DNA of 64,000 nt. Source: Promicromonospora sp. Populi. Lineage in GTDB: Bacteria; Actinomycetota; Actinomycetes; Actinomycetales; Cellulomonadaceae. A program made the translations under genes and the position numbers. The stretch covers positions 124,001-188,000 of the forward strand of contig NZ_CP163528.1 of NCBI RefSeq assembly GCF_041081105.1, given 5' to 3'. This document shows positions 16,343 to 27,500 of this stretch, in pieces; within the stretch, counting starts at the first letter, position 1, and each line of letters opens with the position of its first letter. The notes under the pieces were generated by a model, which worked only from the letters and a program-made list of their open reading frames with translations, was not told where the DNA came from and searched no databases.

Positions 16343-16344
16343 CG

Positions 16345-16566
16345 ACCCACAGGCATCGACCCGGCTATCACCGGCGAGCCTCCGGAAGAACAGGTGACCC
16401 CACCGCCGTCGGGCAACGGGGAAACCCCAGTAGAACCGGACGGGTAGGCCCGTCACAGCCGTAACGAGCGGACGCTCGCCCCTGGCGAGCGTCAAGCGGG
16501 GTGGTACCGCGGCGCACCCAGGTGTGGCGTCCTCGCAGCAGAGCAACACAGACGTCCACCTGCTGC
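16345..16566 (+). promoter_or_regulatory. T-box riboswitch (isoleucyl) of ileS, translational type
   Basis: The leader carries the T-box core AAGCGGGGTGGTACCGCGG (16494-16512), whose TGG bulge pairs with the NCCA end of uncharged tRNA. Upstream, a short Stem I presents ATC (16367-16369) in a specifier loop flanked by CCGGCT and ACCGGC, matching tRNA-Ile(GAU). The RNA reads tRNA-Ile charging and controls ileS. No U-run terminator follows, and the CAGGAG ribosome binding site (about 16583) lies close behind. Control is therefore probably by sequestering the site, as in mycobacterial and Nocardia ileS T-boxes (class II, short Stem I). Confidence 0.9.
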
Positions 16567-16596
16567 CGAACCGCTGAACCGCCAGGAGCCACCGAC

Positions 16597-19500
16597 ATGG
16601 CCTATCCGCTGCACCGCCCAAGCGACGCCGAGAACCCCGTACCCGCGTCGCCCAGCCTGCCCGACCTCGAGCGCGACATCCTCGCGTACTGGGAGCAGGA
16701 CGACACCTTCCGCGCGTCGGTCGAGGCTCGCCCGGCCGGCGAGAACGGCAGCAACGAGTTCGTCTTCTACGACGGCCCGCCGTTCGCGAACGGCCTGCCG
16801 CACTACGGCCACCTGCTGACCGGGTACGCCAAGGACGTGGTGCCGCGCTACCGCACCATGAAGGGGCAGCGCGTCGAGCGCCGCTTCGGTTGGGACACGC
16901 ACGGTCTGCCCGCGGAGCTGGAGGCGATGAGCCAGCTCGGCATCAAGACCAAGGACGAGATCGTCGAGCTCGGCATCGACAAGTTCAACGAGGCCTGCCG
17001 CTCCAGCGTGCTCAAGTACACCGACGAGTGGCGCACGTACGTGACGCGCCAGGCCCGCTGGGTGGACTTCGACGGCGACTACAAGACCCTCGACCCGACG
17101 TTCATGGAGAGCGTGGTCTGGGCCTTCAAGTCGTTGTTCGACAAGGGCCTCATCTACGAGGGCTTCCGTGTGCTGCCCTACTGCTGGAACGACCAGACGC
17201 CGCTCAGCAACCACGAGCTGCGCATGGACGACGACGTCTACCAGCAGCGCCAGGACCCGGCCGTCACGGTCGGCTTCCCGGTCACGCACGTGCCCGACGG
17301 CGCCGACGTGCTCCGCGCGGGCGACCACCTGCTCATCTGGACCACGACGCCGTGGACCCTGCCGTCCAACCTGCTGGTCATGGTGGGGCCGGACGTCGAC
17401 TACGCGGTCGTGGAGTCGTCGTTCACCGGTATGCCGCAGCGCTACGTGCTCGCGGAGGCCCGCGTGGCCGCGTATGCACGCGAGCTGACGGACGAGGGCG
17501 CCGAGGAGCCGAACGTCGTCGGGCGACTGAAGGGCCGCGACCTGCTGGGCGCCGCCTACACGCCGCCGTTCGCCTACTTCGAGGGGCACACCGGCGCGCA
17601 CCGCGTGGTCGAGGCCGACTTCGTCACCACCACCGACGGTACGGGCCTGGTGCACAATGCCGGCGCGTTCGGTGAGGAGGACAAGCAGGTCAGCGACCGC
17701 GAGGGTGTGGAGCCGGTCATCCCCGTGGGCCCGGACGGGCGGTTCACGTTCCCCGTCGAGGAGTACGCGGGGCTGCAGGTCTTCGACGCGAACGCGCCGA
17801 TCATCGACCACCTCAAGGCCCGCACACGCGGTTTGGCCGACGACGAGGCGGGGCGGACGACGTCGGGCACCGTGCTGCTGCGCCGCGAGCAGTACGCGCA
17901 CTCCTACCCGCACTGCTGGCGCTGCCGCCAGCCGCTGATCTACATGGGCGTGTCCTCGTGGTTCGTCGAGGTGACGAAGTTCAAGGACCGGATGGGTGAG
18001 CTGAACCAGGAGATCACCTGGGTGCCCGAGCACATCAAGGACGGCCAGTTCGGCAAGTGGCTGGAGAACGCCCGCGACTGGTCGATCACGCGCAACCGGT
18101 TCTGGGGCTCGCCCGTGCCGGTGTGGAAGAGCGACAACCCGGAGTACCCGCGCGTCGACGTGTACGGGTCGTTCGCGGAGCTGGAGCGCGACTTCGGGCG
18201 GCTGCCGCTCGACAAGGACGGGCAGCCAAACCTGCACCGCCCGTTCGTGGACGACCTGACGCGGCCCAACCCGGACGACCCTTCCGGTCAGTCCACGATG
18301 CGGCGGGTCGAGGACGTGCTGGACGTCTGGTTCGACTCCGGCTCCATGCCGTACGGCCAGGTGCACTACCCGTTCGAGAACTCGGACTGGTTCGAGCACC
18401 ACTTCCCGGGCGACTTCATCGTCGAGTACATCGGCCAGACGCGCGGCTGGTTCTACATGATGCACGTGCTCTCCACCGCGCTGTTCGACCGGCCCGCGTT
18501 CAAGACGGCGGTCTCGCACGGCATCGTGCTGGGCTCCGACGGGCGCAAGATGAGCAAGTCGCTGAAGAACTACCCGGACGTCAACGAGGTCTTCGACCGC
18601 GACGGGTCCGACGCGATGCGCTGGTTCCTCATGGCGTCGCCCATCCTGCGCGGCGGCAACCTCGTGGTCACCGAGGAGGGCATCCGCGACGCGGTGCGCC
18701 AGGTGCTGCTGCCGCTGTGGAGCACGTACTACTTCTTCACCCTGTACGCGAACGCCGCCTCCGCGGGCGGCGGCTACCATGCGCGGCCGCTCGACGCCGA
18801 GCGTGTGGCCGGGTTGCCCGTCATGGACCGCTACCTGCTGGCGCGCACGCGCGGGCTGGTCTCGGACGTGACCGAGCAGCTCGACACGTACGACATCGCG
18901 GGCGCCTGCGACACGGTGCGGCAGTACCTCGATGCGCTGACCAACTGGTACGTGCGCACCCAGCGCGACCGGTTCTGGGCGGAGGACGCCGACGCGTTCG
19001 ACACCCTGTCCACCGCGCTGGAGGTGCTGTGCCGGGTCATGGCGCCGCTGGCGCCGCTGCTCACGGAGGAGGTCTGGCGGGGGCTGACCGGCGGGCGCTC
19101 GGTGCACCTGGCCGAGTGGCCGTCGATCGCCGCGCCCGAGGGCGCGACCATGCGCTGCGCGGAGGCGGACGTGCTGGTCGCCGACGACGCGCTCGTCGCC
19201 GCCGTCGAGTCCGCGCGGGCAGTGGTGTCGCAGACGCTGGCGCTGCGCAAGGCGAACAAGCTGCGCGTGCGGCAGCCGCTGCGCTCGCTCGTCGTGGCGG
19301 TCGCGGATCCGGACGGCGTCGCGCCGTTCACCGGGCTGCTGGAGACGGAGCTGAACGTCAAGGAGGTGCGCCTCGTCGCGTTCTCGCCCGAGGTCGCCGC
19401 GTCCTTCGGGGTGACGGAGCGGCTCTCGGTGAATGCCCGGGCCGCGGGCCCGCGCCTGGGGCGCGGGGTGCAGGCGGTGATCAAGGCGGCGAAGTCCGGC

Positions 19501-19911
19501 GCCTGGTCCGTGTCCGACGCCGGCGCGGTGGTGGTCGCGACCGAGGGCGGCGACGTCGAGCTGCTCGAGACCGAGTACGAGCTGACGACGGTGGTGGGCG
19601 GCGAGTCGGAGGAGTCGGCCGACGTCGCGGCTGCCGTGCTCACGGGCGGCGGTTTTGTGGTGCTCGACCTGGCGCTCGATGACGCGCTGCGCGCCGAGGG
19701 CTACGCCCGCGACGTCGTCCGCGACGTGCAGGACGCCCGTAAGGCGGCCGGCCTGCAGGTGGCCGACCGGATCACGCTCGACCTGACGGTCCCGGCCGAG
19801 TGGGTCGCCGCCGTCGAGGAGCACCGAGAGCTGGTGTCCCGCGAGACCCTGGCGACAAGCCTCGCGGTAACGGCTGGCGCCGACCGCACGGTGTCGGTCA
19901 CAAAGGCCTGA
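16597..19911 (+). CDS. ileS: Isoleucyl-tRNA synthetase
   Basis: 1104-residue class Ia synthetase that charges tRNA-Ile. The HIGH-type signature is PHYGH in [17 protein letters not shown]. The editing domain carries the [10 protein letters not shown] loop. The second signature KMSKS is in [13 protein letters not shown], and the tRNA-binding helical domain follows. Length matches the long eukaryote-like form found in many actinobacteria (about 1100). ATG 16597 follows CAGGAG. Expression is under the T-box upstream. A long open frame on the opposite strand across the whole gene is a GC-bias shadow. Confidence 0.98.
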   Translation: MAYPLHRPSDAENPVPASPSLPDLERDILAYWEQDDTFRASVEARPAGENGSNEFVFYDGPPFANGLPHYGHLLTGYAKDVVPRYRTMKGQRVERRFGWDTHGLPAELEAMSQLGIKTKDEIVELGIDKFNEACRSSVLKYTDEWRTYVTRQARWVDFDGDYKTLDPTFMESVVWAFKSLFDKGLIYEGFRVLPYCWNDQTPLSNHELRMDDDVYQQRQDPAVTVGFPVTHVPDGADVLRAGDHLLIWTTTPWTLPSNLLVMVGPDVDYAVVESSFTGMPQRYVLAEARVAAYARELTDEGAEEPNVVGRLKGRDLLGAAYTPPFAYFEGHTGAHRVVEADFVTTTDGTGLVHNAGAFGEEDKQVSDREGVEPVIPVGPDGRFTFPVEEYAGLQVFDANAPIIDHLKARTRGLADDEAGRTTSGTVLLRREQYAHSYPHCWRCRQPLIYMGVSSWFVEVTKFKDRMGELNQEITWVPEHIKDGQFGKWLENARDWSITRNRFWGSPVPVWKSDNPEYPRVDVYGSFAELERDFGRLPLDKDGQPNLHRPFVDDLTRPNPDDPSGQSTMRRVEDVLDVWFDSGSMPYGQVHYPFENSDWFEHHFPGDFIVEYIGQTRGWFYMMHVLSTALFDRPAFKTAVSHGIVLGSDGRKMSKSLKNYPDVNEVFDRDGSDAMRWFLMASPILRGGNLVVTEEGIRDAVRQVLLPLWSTYYFFTLYANAASAGGGYHARPLDAERVAGLPVMDRYLLARTRGLVSDVTEQLDTYDIAGACDTVRQYLDALTNWYVRTQRDRFWAEDADAFDTLSTALEVLCRVMAPLAPLLTEEVWRGLTGGRSVHLAEWPSIAAPEGATMRCAEADVLVADDALVAAVESARAVVSQTLALRKANKLRVRQPLRSLVVAVADPDGVAPFTGLLETELNVKEVRLVAFSPEVAASFGVTERLSVNARAAGPRLGRGVQAVIKAAKSGAWSVSDAGAVVVATEGGDVELLETEYELTTVVGGESEESADVAAAVLTGGGFVVLDLALDDALRAEGYARDVVRDVQDARKAAGLQVADRITLDLTVPAEWVAAVEEHRELVSRETLATSLAVTAGADRTVSVTKA

Positions 19912-19933
19912 CGTGGTGGGCGGGCCCCGCTGA

Positions 19934-20003
19934 TCCGCTTCCAGAACGACCTCAGGTACCGAATCTCGTGTGGATCGGTACCTGAGGTCGTTCTGGAAGC
20001 GGA
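19934..20003. terminator. Long perfect inverted repeat (29-bp arms) between convergent genes
   Basis: Arms 19934-19962 and 19975-20003 are perfectly complementary, with a 12-base loop. It lies between the ileS stop and the end of the protease gene on the other strand, so it can end transcription from both sides. It is the only perfect member of the three long hairpins in the window. Confidence 0.8.
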
Positions 20004-20034
20004 CCGTGCGGTCCGGCCCTGCGGCCCGCCGTCG

Positions 20035-21468
20035 TCAGCTGCGGATGGTGGCGCTCCACTGGTTCAGGATGTCCACCATCGGGATGCCGTACACGTACGT
20101 GAAGCACTGGGTGGGCAGCGAAGTGCGGCCACAGGGGCGCTGGTCCGAGCCGCCGTCGACCATCCCGAGGGCGTGCGCAACGCCGTTGATGACCGTGTAC
20201 ATCGGGCCGCCGCTGTCGCCTCCGCCGACCACGACTCCGCCGTCGTCGCGGCTCGCCCGGAACCCGTGGCAGGTCTGCTCGCCGCAGGTCCAGGCGATGT
20301 CGGTGGCGCGGACCGTGGCGCAGTGCTCCCCGGTCACGGCCCCTGAGCTGCAGATCTCCTGCCCGACGGCGGGGCGCTGCACCGTCGCGACCGGGAACCG
20401 GTAGCGCGGGTGCGTGGGGGAGGCGTCCCACGGGCCGCCGAACACGGCGCTCGACGTCGTGGAGTCGCGGACCGGTTCGATGAGCTGCGCGTCCAGACCC
20501 AGCGCGCGGTTGCTGACCGTACCCAGGCGCTGACCTGCGCCGTCGCGCACGATCGAGCCGACGGTCTGGTTGCAGTGCGCGGCCGTGACGATCCGGTCAT
20601 ACCCTGCCCCGGTGACCACCGCGAAGCCCGTCGAGCAGTAGTCGGTGCCGTCCCGCCCGGCGATCGCACCGCCGGCGTGCCACGGCGTCTGGTCGTCGAA
20701 ACGGGTGCCTGCGGTGGACTCGACCTGGTGGTCGATCAGCTTGATCCGCACCGGGACGCCGGCGACGCGCTGCAGGCGCTGAGTCAGGCTGACGGCGCTC
20801 TCGGCGCCGGGGGCGCCGCCGCTCGCGACGACCGAGTCGCGGCTGACCTCGACGACCAGCCCGGCGTAGTTCTCGGCCGGGAGCGCGGTGAGCACAACGG
20901 CCGGCGTGCTCGCCGCACGCTGGCCGTCCAGCAGCCGCGTGCTCGCGGCTCGCAGGTCGGCCTCGCTGAGCGCCGTCTGCCTGACGTCGAGGGTGACGCC
21001 CTCGGGAACCGTCAGGGCGCTGATCTCGGGCGGCGCCTGGCCCTTCCAGGAGACGGTCACTGTGGCGGCGTCGTAGTCGACGACGACGCCCGCGTAACCG
21101 GGAAGGTCGGTGAGCGCGGTGGCGGTGGCGGCTACCTGGTCTATCTGGGACTGGGCTATTACCGCCTGGTCTTCGACGCGCTCGTCTGCAGCCAGGTCCG
21201 CGACGCGCCGGTCTACAACCGGGTCCTTGGCGGGCTGATCTGCTGCAACCTGGTCCTTGGCGGGCTGGTTGGCAGTCCACTGGTAGCTGGCGGCCTGGTC
21301 GGAGGCCGACGGCGTCGCTGTGCGGTTCTCCGCGGCAATCTGCTCGCCCTTGTTCGTCTCAGGCTGGCTGACGACGCTGGTACTGGCCGCCGCTGGCACG
21401 GCAAGTGCTGCGGCCAGTGCAATGGCCCAGACAAGGATCGCGTGCCGGACCGTGCTGCTTCGCCTCAT
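20035..21468 (-). CDS. Secreted trypsin-like (S1) serine protease with N-terminal pro-region
   Basis: 477 residues. The signal peptide (RRSSTVRHAILVW plus a hydrophobic run ending VPAAAS) is followed by a Gln/Ala/Asp-rich region with QPAKDQ-type repeats (about residues 45-110). A pro-segment follows, and the catalytic domain starts near residue 250. The triad is visible: His in VTAAHCN, Asp in LGLDAQLIEP and Ser in GGGDSGGPMY. Paired Cys suggest disulfides (EICSSG/GEHCATV, WTCGEQTCHG). It is the alpha-lytic/streptogrisin type, whose pro-region assists folding. It is convergent with ileS and leads into the accessory island on the same strand; its GC usage is like the core genome. Confidence 0.9.
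   Translation of the reverse strand: MRRSSTVRHAILVWAIALAAALAVPAAASTSVVSQPETNKGEQIAAENRTATPSASDQAASYQWTANQPAKDQVAADQPAKDPVVDRRVADLAADERVEDQAVIAQSQIDQVAATATALTDLPGYAGVVVDYDAATVTVSWKGQAPPEISALTVPEGVTLDVRQTALSEADLRAASTRLLDGQRAASTPAVVLTALPAENYAGLVVEVSRDSVVASGGAPGAESAVSLTQRLQRVAGVPVRIKLIDHQVESTAGTRFDDQTPWHAGGAIAGRDGTDYCSTGFAVVTGAGYDRIVTAAHCNQTVGSIVRDGAGQRLGTVSNRALGLDAQLIEPVRDSTTSSAVFGGPWDASPTHPRYRFPVATVQRPAVGQEICSSGAVTGEHCATVRATDIAWTCGEQTCHGFRASRDDGGVVVGGGDSGGPMYTVINGVAHALGMVDGGSDQRPCGRTSLPTQCFTYVYGIPMVDILNQWSATIRS
21222..21267. repeat. Short direct repeat inside the protease pro-region
   Basis: A 16-base unit (GGTCCTTGGCGGGCTG) occurs at 21222-21237 and again at 21252-21267, a 30-base (10-codon) step. 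It encodes the repeated QPAKD segments of the pro-region and probably arose by internal duplication. Confidence 0.8.
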
Positions 21469-21587
21469 GCTGTCGTTTCCCCCGACCGACTTCGAGCACC
21501 ACCAACCGGTGACGCGCTGTCATCGTTCTTCACCGGGTGAAACCCTGCAACACGGGTGTGTGGTGCGGAAAGCCTGGCGTCGGTGGG

Positions 21588-24446
21588 TCAACTGCCGAAC
21601 TCCGGGACCGTGGGTGCGGTCGCAGTCCGCAACCCTTCCTCAATACGTTCCTTGATCCGATCCCGTTCACCACTCCCATCAGTGCTGAGCCGCAGCCAGG
21701 GTTGCCCGACCCGGTCGAGCATGGCGTTCTTGATCTGGTCCCGCTCGATCTGCTTCGGGTCCGTCTTATGGGTGTGACCGTCCACCTCGATGACGAGCAC
21801 GGGCCGGAGCGTGATCCGGTTGAACACGACGAGGTCGACGGACGCGCGACGGCGGAAGCTGGCCTCCCGGTCGGTGAGCTCGGCCAGCAGCTCAGGATCT
21901 CGGACGAGGTGGGCCAACGGGACCTGGACGGCAACCTTCAGGCTGCTGTATCGCTCATCGCCTGCAATGACCTCCCGCAAGGCTGTCTCGGCAGCGTTCT
22001 CCGACTGAAACACGGAACTGCCCCGCACTCTGCGAGCGAACTGTTCGAGCAGAGGCGAGTACTCCCGGTAGAGCAGATCGAAGATGGAGACGATCTTGGA
22101 TTGCACCACGTCGTTTGGGTTCTGATATCGGATGTACTCCAGTAGCTCCCGAAGGTGCTGGGTCCTAGGCAGCATGGCGCTGTTCGTGACCACCACGAGC
22201 CGTTCCGCGGCGCGCGAGACCGCGACATTCACGAGGTTGGGGTTGTCGACGAACTTGATGCCAAAGTGGCCCTGCCTGGACTCGTCGAGAACGGTGGTGA
22301 GAATCATGGTCGGCTTCTCTCGCCCCTGGTATTTGTGCACCGTGTCGACCTCGATGTCGAGGTCGTTGACGGTCAGTTTGACGACCTGATCGACCTGCAT
22401 GCGATACGGGGTGACGACGCCGACGTCGCCGGGCCCGCCGCGATGCTGTTCCTCTGGGAGCACCTCGGCGATCACCTCCGCCTCCCGGACGTTGTAGGTC
22501 CCACCACCCCCGGGGAGCTTGCGCATGTGGTTTCCTTCGGCTGTCGGCCGCAGGGCGAGGCTCCGAGCGCTGCGCTTGTGCTCGGTCATGGGGATGAGCT
22601 GCTCGTCGTAGAACTTCCGATTACAGAAATCGATGATTGCCGGGTCACAGCGGTAGTGCTCGCGCAACATCGTGCGGGGAATCCGGTGCGAGCTGTCCGA
22701 CGTCGGTGCCATGATGCCGAGCACTGACGACAGGATGTTGTGCTGGTCGTAGTCGTACACGGAGGCCGGCGCAGTGAGGCCGTGGGTCGCGGCCTGCGCA
22801 GGGATGTGCGGCAATTGCTTCTCGTCGCCGACCACCACGACGTGGCGCGCGCACGAGAGGGCAAGTACTGCGGACGGTAGGTCCACCTGGGATGCCTCGT
22901 CGATGATGAGGTAGTCGAACAGGTAGCCGGGCCGGATGCATCGTCGCAAGGACTGGCAGGTGCTCAGGACCACTGGATAGTCGCCGACGAACTTCTCGAA
23001 GACGCCCGGCTTGGTGAACGTCTTGGCGTCATAGGTGGTGGTCCAGCCCTGGTAGCGCTGAGCGAGTGCTGTGTACAGGGCGGCCTGGGACAGCTCCCGA
23101 TGTCGTTCTACGAGCCAGTTGAAGTCGTTGAGGTCCAGGACACCCTGCGAGTTCTCGGCGGCCTGTTCGAGCTCCGCGATCTTCTTGTCGTAGAAGGCCA
23201 GTTGCAGGGCAAGCACGTGTTCGACGTCGGCGGGATCGATCTGGTCGGGGGTACCGAACTGGAGGTAGCGCCGGATCTGTCCAAGTATGCGGAGCAAGCG
23301 GTTCCTGGGCACGGGTAGCAGCTCGGACTCCGCTAAGAACCGCAGGATCTTGCGGGAGGACCGGCGCAGCAGCGGGAACCGTGAGAGATCGGGCAGCTCG
23401 TGCCGGGCGACGTGTTGCTGAAAGTGCCGACGTTCCGTGGTGAAGGCAGCTAGCTGAGCACGGTGTTCCGCGCACTCCCGCTCGACGTGCTGCAGCCTGT
23501 GGATCAACCGACCGAGGTCAGCGAGTTCTGCCTCGTCCGGGCTCTGCTGTACCGAACGGGCGAGAAATGCCTGGACCTGGGACGAGCGCCCGCCCAGGTT
23601 CTCGAAGAACTCCTTCTGCTTGCCCGCGTTCCCGAGGTCGGCGACGATCACGCCGAAGCCTTCGTTCGTCAGCTTGTCGCGCACGTTCTCGACGGCCGCG
23701 TTGGCGTGGGACACGATGCACACCGTCCGGCCTGGCTCACGGACGATGTTCGCCACGATGCTCAAGATCGACTGGGTCTTGCCGGTACCGGGCGGTCCGT
23801 CGATCACAGAGACCGGATGGGTCAGTGCAGTCTCGACGGCCTCACGCTGGCTGATGTTGGTACCGAAGGGAAAGATCAGCTCGGCGGCGGCTTTGTCGCC
23901 CCGGTCGGGTGAGTCCAGCAGCCGACCGGTGAGGTAGCGCGCCAGTGCACTGTCCGGATGGACGTCGCTGAGGCTCTTGAACGTCGTCTTGCGCAGCGGA
24001 GCCTCTGCCGGCATCTGAGCGACGACTGCGCGGAGGTACTTGAGAACGTCCCGGGCGCCGGGGTCGGCCAGGGGGTCGGTGAGGATCCGGACAGCACTCT
24101 CGGGGTAGGTGCGAAAGACCTCGTGGTCGCGCACGGTTCGGAACACTCGGATCCAGCGGCCTTCGTTCGGGGTGCTGAATCGGTAGAGGTCATGCACCGC
24201 TTGCTGAAGCACTCCGTCCACATCGACCAGGGCGTCCGGCGCGAGATTGATGCGCTTAGGGCGGCGCAGAAACACGATCCGACGCCGGTTGAACCCGTAG
24301 GGGGAGGGCCGGCTGAGTGTGACCTCGACCGTCTCTCCGATGATGCGGTAGTCCTGGGCGTCGTCTCCCTGGCTGGTGATCTCCGTCAGGGCGGCGTTCC
24401 AGATGAGAATCCCATGCTTGCGTGGATCGATCATTGCCAGCCACAC
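21588..24446 (-). CDS. SF1 (UPF1/DNA2-like) helicase with C-terminal DUF2726-type nuclease domain
   Basis: 952 residues (948 if ATG 24434 is used). Walker A DGPPGTGKTQS (about 216-226) and Walker B LIIDEASQVDLPSA are separated by a long, partly coiled-coil insert. The SF1 motifs VGDEKQLPH, LREHYRCDPAIIDF, VDTVHKYQGREKPTMI and NVAVSRAAERLVVV follow. The last about 120 residues (VQVPLAHLVRDPELLA, DLVVFNRITLRPVLVIEVDG, QIERDQIKNAMLDRVGQPWLR) are a restriction-endonuclease-fold domain with the Asp-x-Glu-type core. It is the last gene of the anti-phage cluster, 90 bases after the SNF2 helicase. A nucleic-acid unwinding-and-cutting effector is the likely role; target specificity is unknown. Confidence 0.85.
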   Translation of the reverse strand: MWLAMIDPRKHGILIWNAALTEITSQGDDAQDYRIIGETVEVTLSRPSPYGFNRRRIVFLRRPKRINLAPDALVDVDGVLQQAVHDLYRFSTPNEGRWIRVFRTVRDHEVFRTYPESAVRILTDPLADPGARDVLKYLRAVVAQMPAEAPLRKTTFKSLSDVHPDSALARYLTGRLLDSPDRGDKAAAELIFPFGTNISQREAVETALTHPVSVIDGPPGTGKTQSILSIVANIVREPGRTVCIVSHANAAVENVRDKLTNEGFGVIVADLGNAGKQKEFFENLGGRSSQVQAFLARSVQQSPDEAELADLGRLIHRLQHVERECAEHRAQLAAFTTERRHFQQHVARHELPDLSRFPLLRRSSRKILRFLAESELLPVPRNRLLRILGQIRRYLQFGTPDQIDPADVEHVLALQLAFYDKKIAELEQAAENSQGVLDLNDFNWLVERHRELSQAALYTALAQRYQGWTTTYDAKTFTKPGVFEKFVGDYPVVLSTCQSLRRCIRPGYLFDYLIIDEASQVDLPSAVLALSCARHVVVVGDEKQLPHIPAQAATHGLTAPASVYDYDQHNILSSVLGIMAPTSDSSHRIPRTMLREHYRCDPAIIDFCNRKFYDEQLIPMTEHKRSARSLALRPTAEGNHMRKLPGGGGTYNVREAEVIAEVLPEEQHRGGPGDVGVVTPYRMQVDQVVKLTVNDLDIEVDTVHKYQGREKPTMILTTVLDESRQGHFGIKFVDNPNLVNVAVSRAAERLVVVTNSAMLPRTQHLRELLEYIRYQNPNDVVQSKIVSIFDLLYREYSPLLEQFARRVRGSSVFQSENAAETALREVIAGDERYSSLKVAVQVPLAHLVRDPELLAELTDREASFRRRASVDLVVFNRITLRPVLVIEVDGHTHKTDPKQIERDQIKNAMLDRVGQPWLRLSTDGSGERDRIKERIEEGLRTATAPTVPEFGS

Positions 24447-24536
24447 CCCTCACCAGAACACCCACCGGCAGCCAGATCGAACAGCTGCAAGGTATCCAGG
24501 TGGGTCTGGGGACGGCATTCGCGGCGGTGATACAGG

Positions 24537-27500
24537 TCAGCGTGGGTCGCCACCCATCCGCCAGATCCTCTTCCAGTCCTTGACGTACTTGGTGGTCGTG
24601 AAGTCGTCGGTATCGGTGTCGTCGAAAGCGTTCGTCACGTACCGGAGACGGTCTTCGTCCGCCGGCCCCGCTGAAACCTCGACGAGCGCGAGGCGGTGGG
24701 TGTCGCCGAGGTTCTTCGCGTGGATGACCTCGTTCTTCGTGACGGTGAAGTCGTCGGCACCAACAATGCGCCCCTTGACCTCGATCTGGACGACTGTTCC
24801 GTCGGCACGCACGGACCGGATATCGAATCCCGGGTTGTTGGGCGGCATCTCCAGTGGCTCGGCATCCAGCTCTCGCTCGGCAGCGAGCACCGCATCGACG
24901 GCGCGCCGTTCCACACGAGCGGTGTCCTTGGGGTAATTCGGAGCCTCCACCCCGTCCCGGTCTCTTCGGGCCGGATCCATCCCACCGGGGATCACGAGCG
25001 CCGAGCCGCGGATGTGCGGGACCTGAGCGGTCAGCAGCTTCTCCAGGTCTAGCGAGACCATGCGATTCGCGAGGCGTTCCTCCAGCTCTCGTGCTCTTCG
25101 GTAGGCGGTCTCGGGGCGCATGCGGGCGGATCTGCCCGTTGCGAGCAGTTCTTTCAGCCGGGCTGACTCGCCGTCCCAGTGGCTGATCTCGGAGATCAAT
25201 CGAGACCGGACCGCGGCGCGCGTCTTCGATACGCGTCCCGCGACGACCTTCAGGATCCCTTCGAAGTGCGCAGGCAACGTGTTCTCCGTTGCCCACTCCA
25301 GGGCGAACTCCTCGGCGCCACGATTGAGCCAGGGTTCGCTGTTGGCGGTCTTCGCGACCATCGACGCCCGCTGCGGCAAGGGCTCGTAGTCGAGGTATGG
25401 CGCCGGCCCTTCCCGGACGAGCGTGGCCGTCCGGCGTGAGCTCGATATAAGCGAACCGCCGGGAGATGGTTGCGCCGTGTCCGTTGTTGATCGACTCGGT
25501 GGTAGCGACGAGCAACCACGGCTCGGTCGCCTCGGAATCGGCGTCGAAGAGCACGGTGCCCTGCTCAAGCATGGGACCGAGGTCTTTGATGGTGAGGTCG
25601 ACGACGGCGTCCAGCAACGGGTGACCTGGGGCGAGCAGCTCCGCCTGTGGGCGGCCTGGTCGGCGAATCTCGCCGCGATCGAAGCACACCCGTTCGTACC
25701 GGTTCAGGACGAGGTGGCCACCAGTGCCCGTGCCTGCATGGCGCACACGTTCGGGGACACGCGTGACCTCGTAGCGCCCGGCCTCGCGCCCGGAGATTCG
25801 GCCGCCGAGACGCTTGAAGGCGGCATGGAAGAACGCCCTCAGGTAGTGCGGCTGAAGCCGGCGAGCCTGTGCCAGCTCAAGCTGCCGGGCGATCTCCGCC
25901 GAGTCCGCGAGCGTCAGCGTCTCGACGTCGAGGGCTCGTTGGGCCAGCAGTTGCTCGATCCCGTCGCCGACGGCGGCATCAATCACCTCTTCCAGCCTGG
26001 CGCGCACGTCCGGCCGGTCGCCGTAACGGATCGCCTCCAGCAGCAGTTGGCGCAGGGGCTGGTTCTCGAACGCCTCACCCAGGACGTCGAACACCTGCCC
26101 GCCGAAGTCTCTGCGCTGCCGCTCCACCTTGGTGAGCAACCGGCTGAAGACGTCACCCTCGCGGGTCCCGGTGGCGTACAGGTTCCACAGGTGGCAGGTC
26201 TCGGTCTGTCCGATGCGATGTATGCGTCCGAACCGTTGCTCGATTCGATTCGGGTTCCACGGCAGGTCGTAGTTGACCATCAGGTGCGCCCGTTGCAGGT
26301 TCAGGCCCTCGCCCGCTGCGTCGGTCGCGATCAGGACCCGCACGTTCCGGTCCTGGGTGAACCGCTCGGTCGTGTTCCGGCGTGAGTCACGTGACACCCC
26401 GCCGTGGATCGACACCACGGCGCCGGGATCGCCGAACAGCGTGGCGACCTGTCGAACCAGATAGGTCAGCGTGTCCCTGTGCTCCGTGAACACGATCAGC
26501 TTGCGCGGTTCCCCACCGGGCGTCGTCACCACGCCCTGCTCGGTGAGGATCGAGCGAAGCTCCGTCCACTTGCGGTCGGTCCCCGACTGGCGCACCTGCT
26601 GTGCCAGGCTGACTAGGTTGCCCAGTGTGACTATCTCTGCCCGTAGTTCTGAGACAGTGCGGGCAGCCGTCGCCGCGTCGAGCACCTCGTCCTCTAGGTC
26701 CTCCAGCTCCGCGGCGTCCAGGTCGTCGAGCCGATCGTCGATCGTCTCGACGTCCCAGCCCACGGTGCGAGCGGAGGGCATGACGGCGATCCGAGCGCCG
26801 GAGGCGTCGATCTCGTCGACACGAGAGTTGAGCCGATCGCGCCGTCGCTCCAGGCTCCGCAGGATCGCTTCGGGGCTCGACGCCAGTCGCCGCTGCAGCA
26901 CCGTCAGCGCGAACCCGACGGTGCTGCGGCGTTGCCCGTCCGACGTCAGCCGGTCGGCGCGGCCCATCTCTGTGCGGACGTAGTCCGTCACCTCCTCGTA
27001 CAGCCGACTCTCGCCCGCGGAGAGGTCGTAGGGCACGGTGTACGCGCGACGCTCGGGAAACAGTGGACGACCGTCCATCGTGAGCAACTGCTCCTTGAGC
27101 ATGCGTCGCATCAGGTCGTCGGGGCTTGGAAGCGGCTCGTCGCCGCGTGGGCGGCCCTCGAACCGGTCGGCGTCCAGCAGGGCGAGGAAGAGCTGGAACT
27201 GGTCAGCGTGCCCGGAGTGCGGTGTCGCGGTCATGAGCAACAGGTGTCGCGCCACGTCGCCGAGGAGCTTTCCCAGCTGGTACCGCTTGGTCTGCTTGAG
27301 TTCCTGCCCGGCCCAGCTCGCCGACATGCGGTGTGCCTCGTCCACGACCACCAGGTCCCACTCGGACCGCTCCAGGGCGTTGAGCAGCCCCTGGTGGCGG
27401 GAGAGCTGGTCCATACGGGCGATCAGGCGCGGATGCTTTGCAAACACGTCCCCGGGCGTCCGAGCCGCATCGACCGCTGATTTGGTGAGAACCTCGAACC

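Noticed and set aside
16492-19824. 1110-codon open frame opposite ileS, and similar ones opposite smc (46485-51128) and ffh (56970-60032)
   Set aside because: Arg/His/Val/Gly-rich shadow translations caused by GC bias at third positions; no domains, and the sense genes are certain.
24256-25414. C-terminal part of the 1269-codon open frame from 28065
   Set aside because: After 25425 this frame is Arg/Gly-rich nonsense; the family sequence continues in another frame to 24537.
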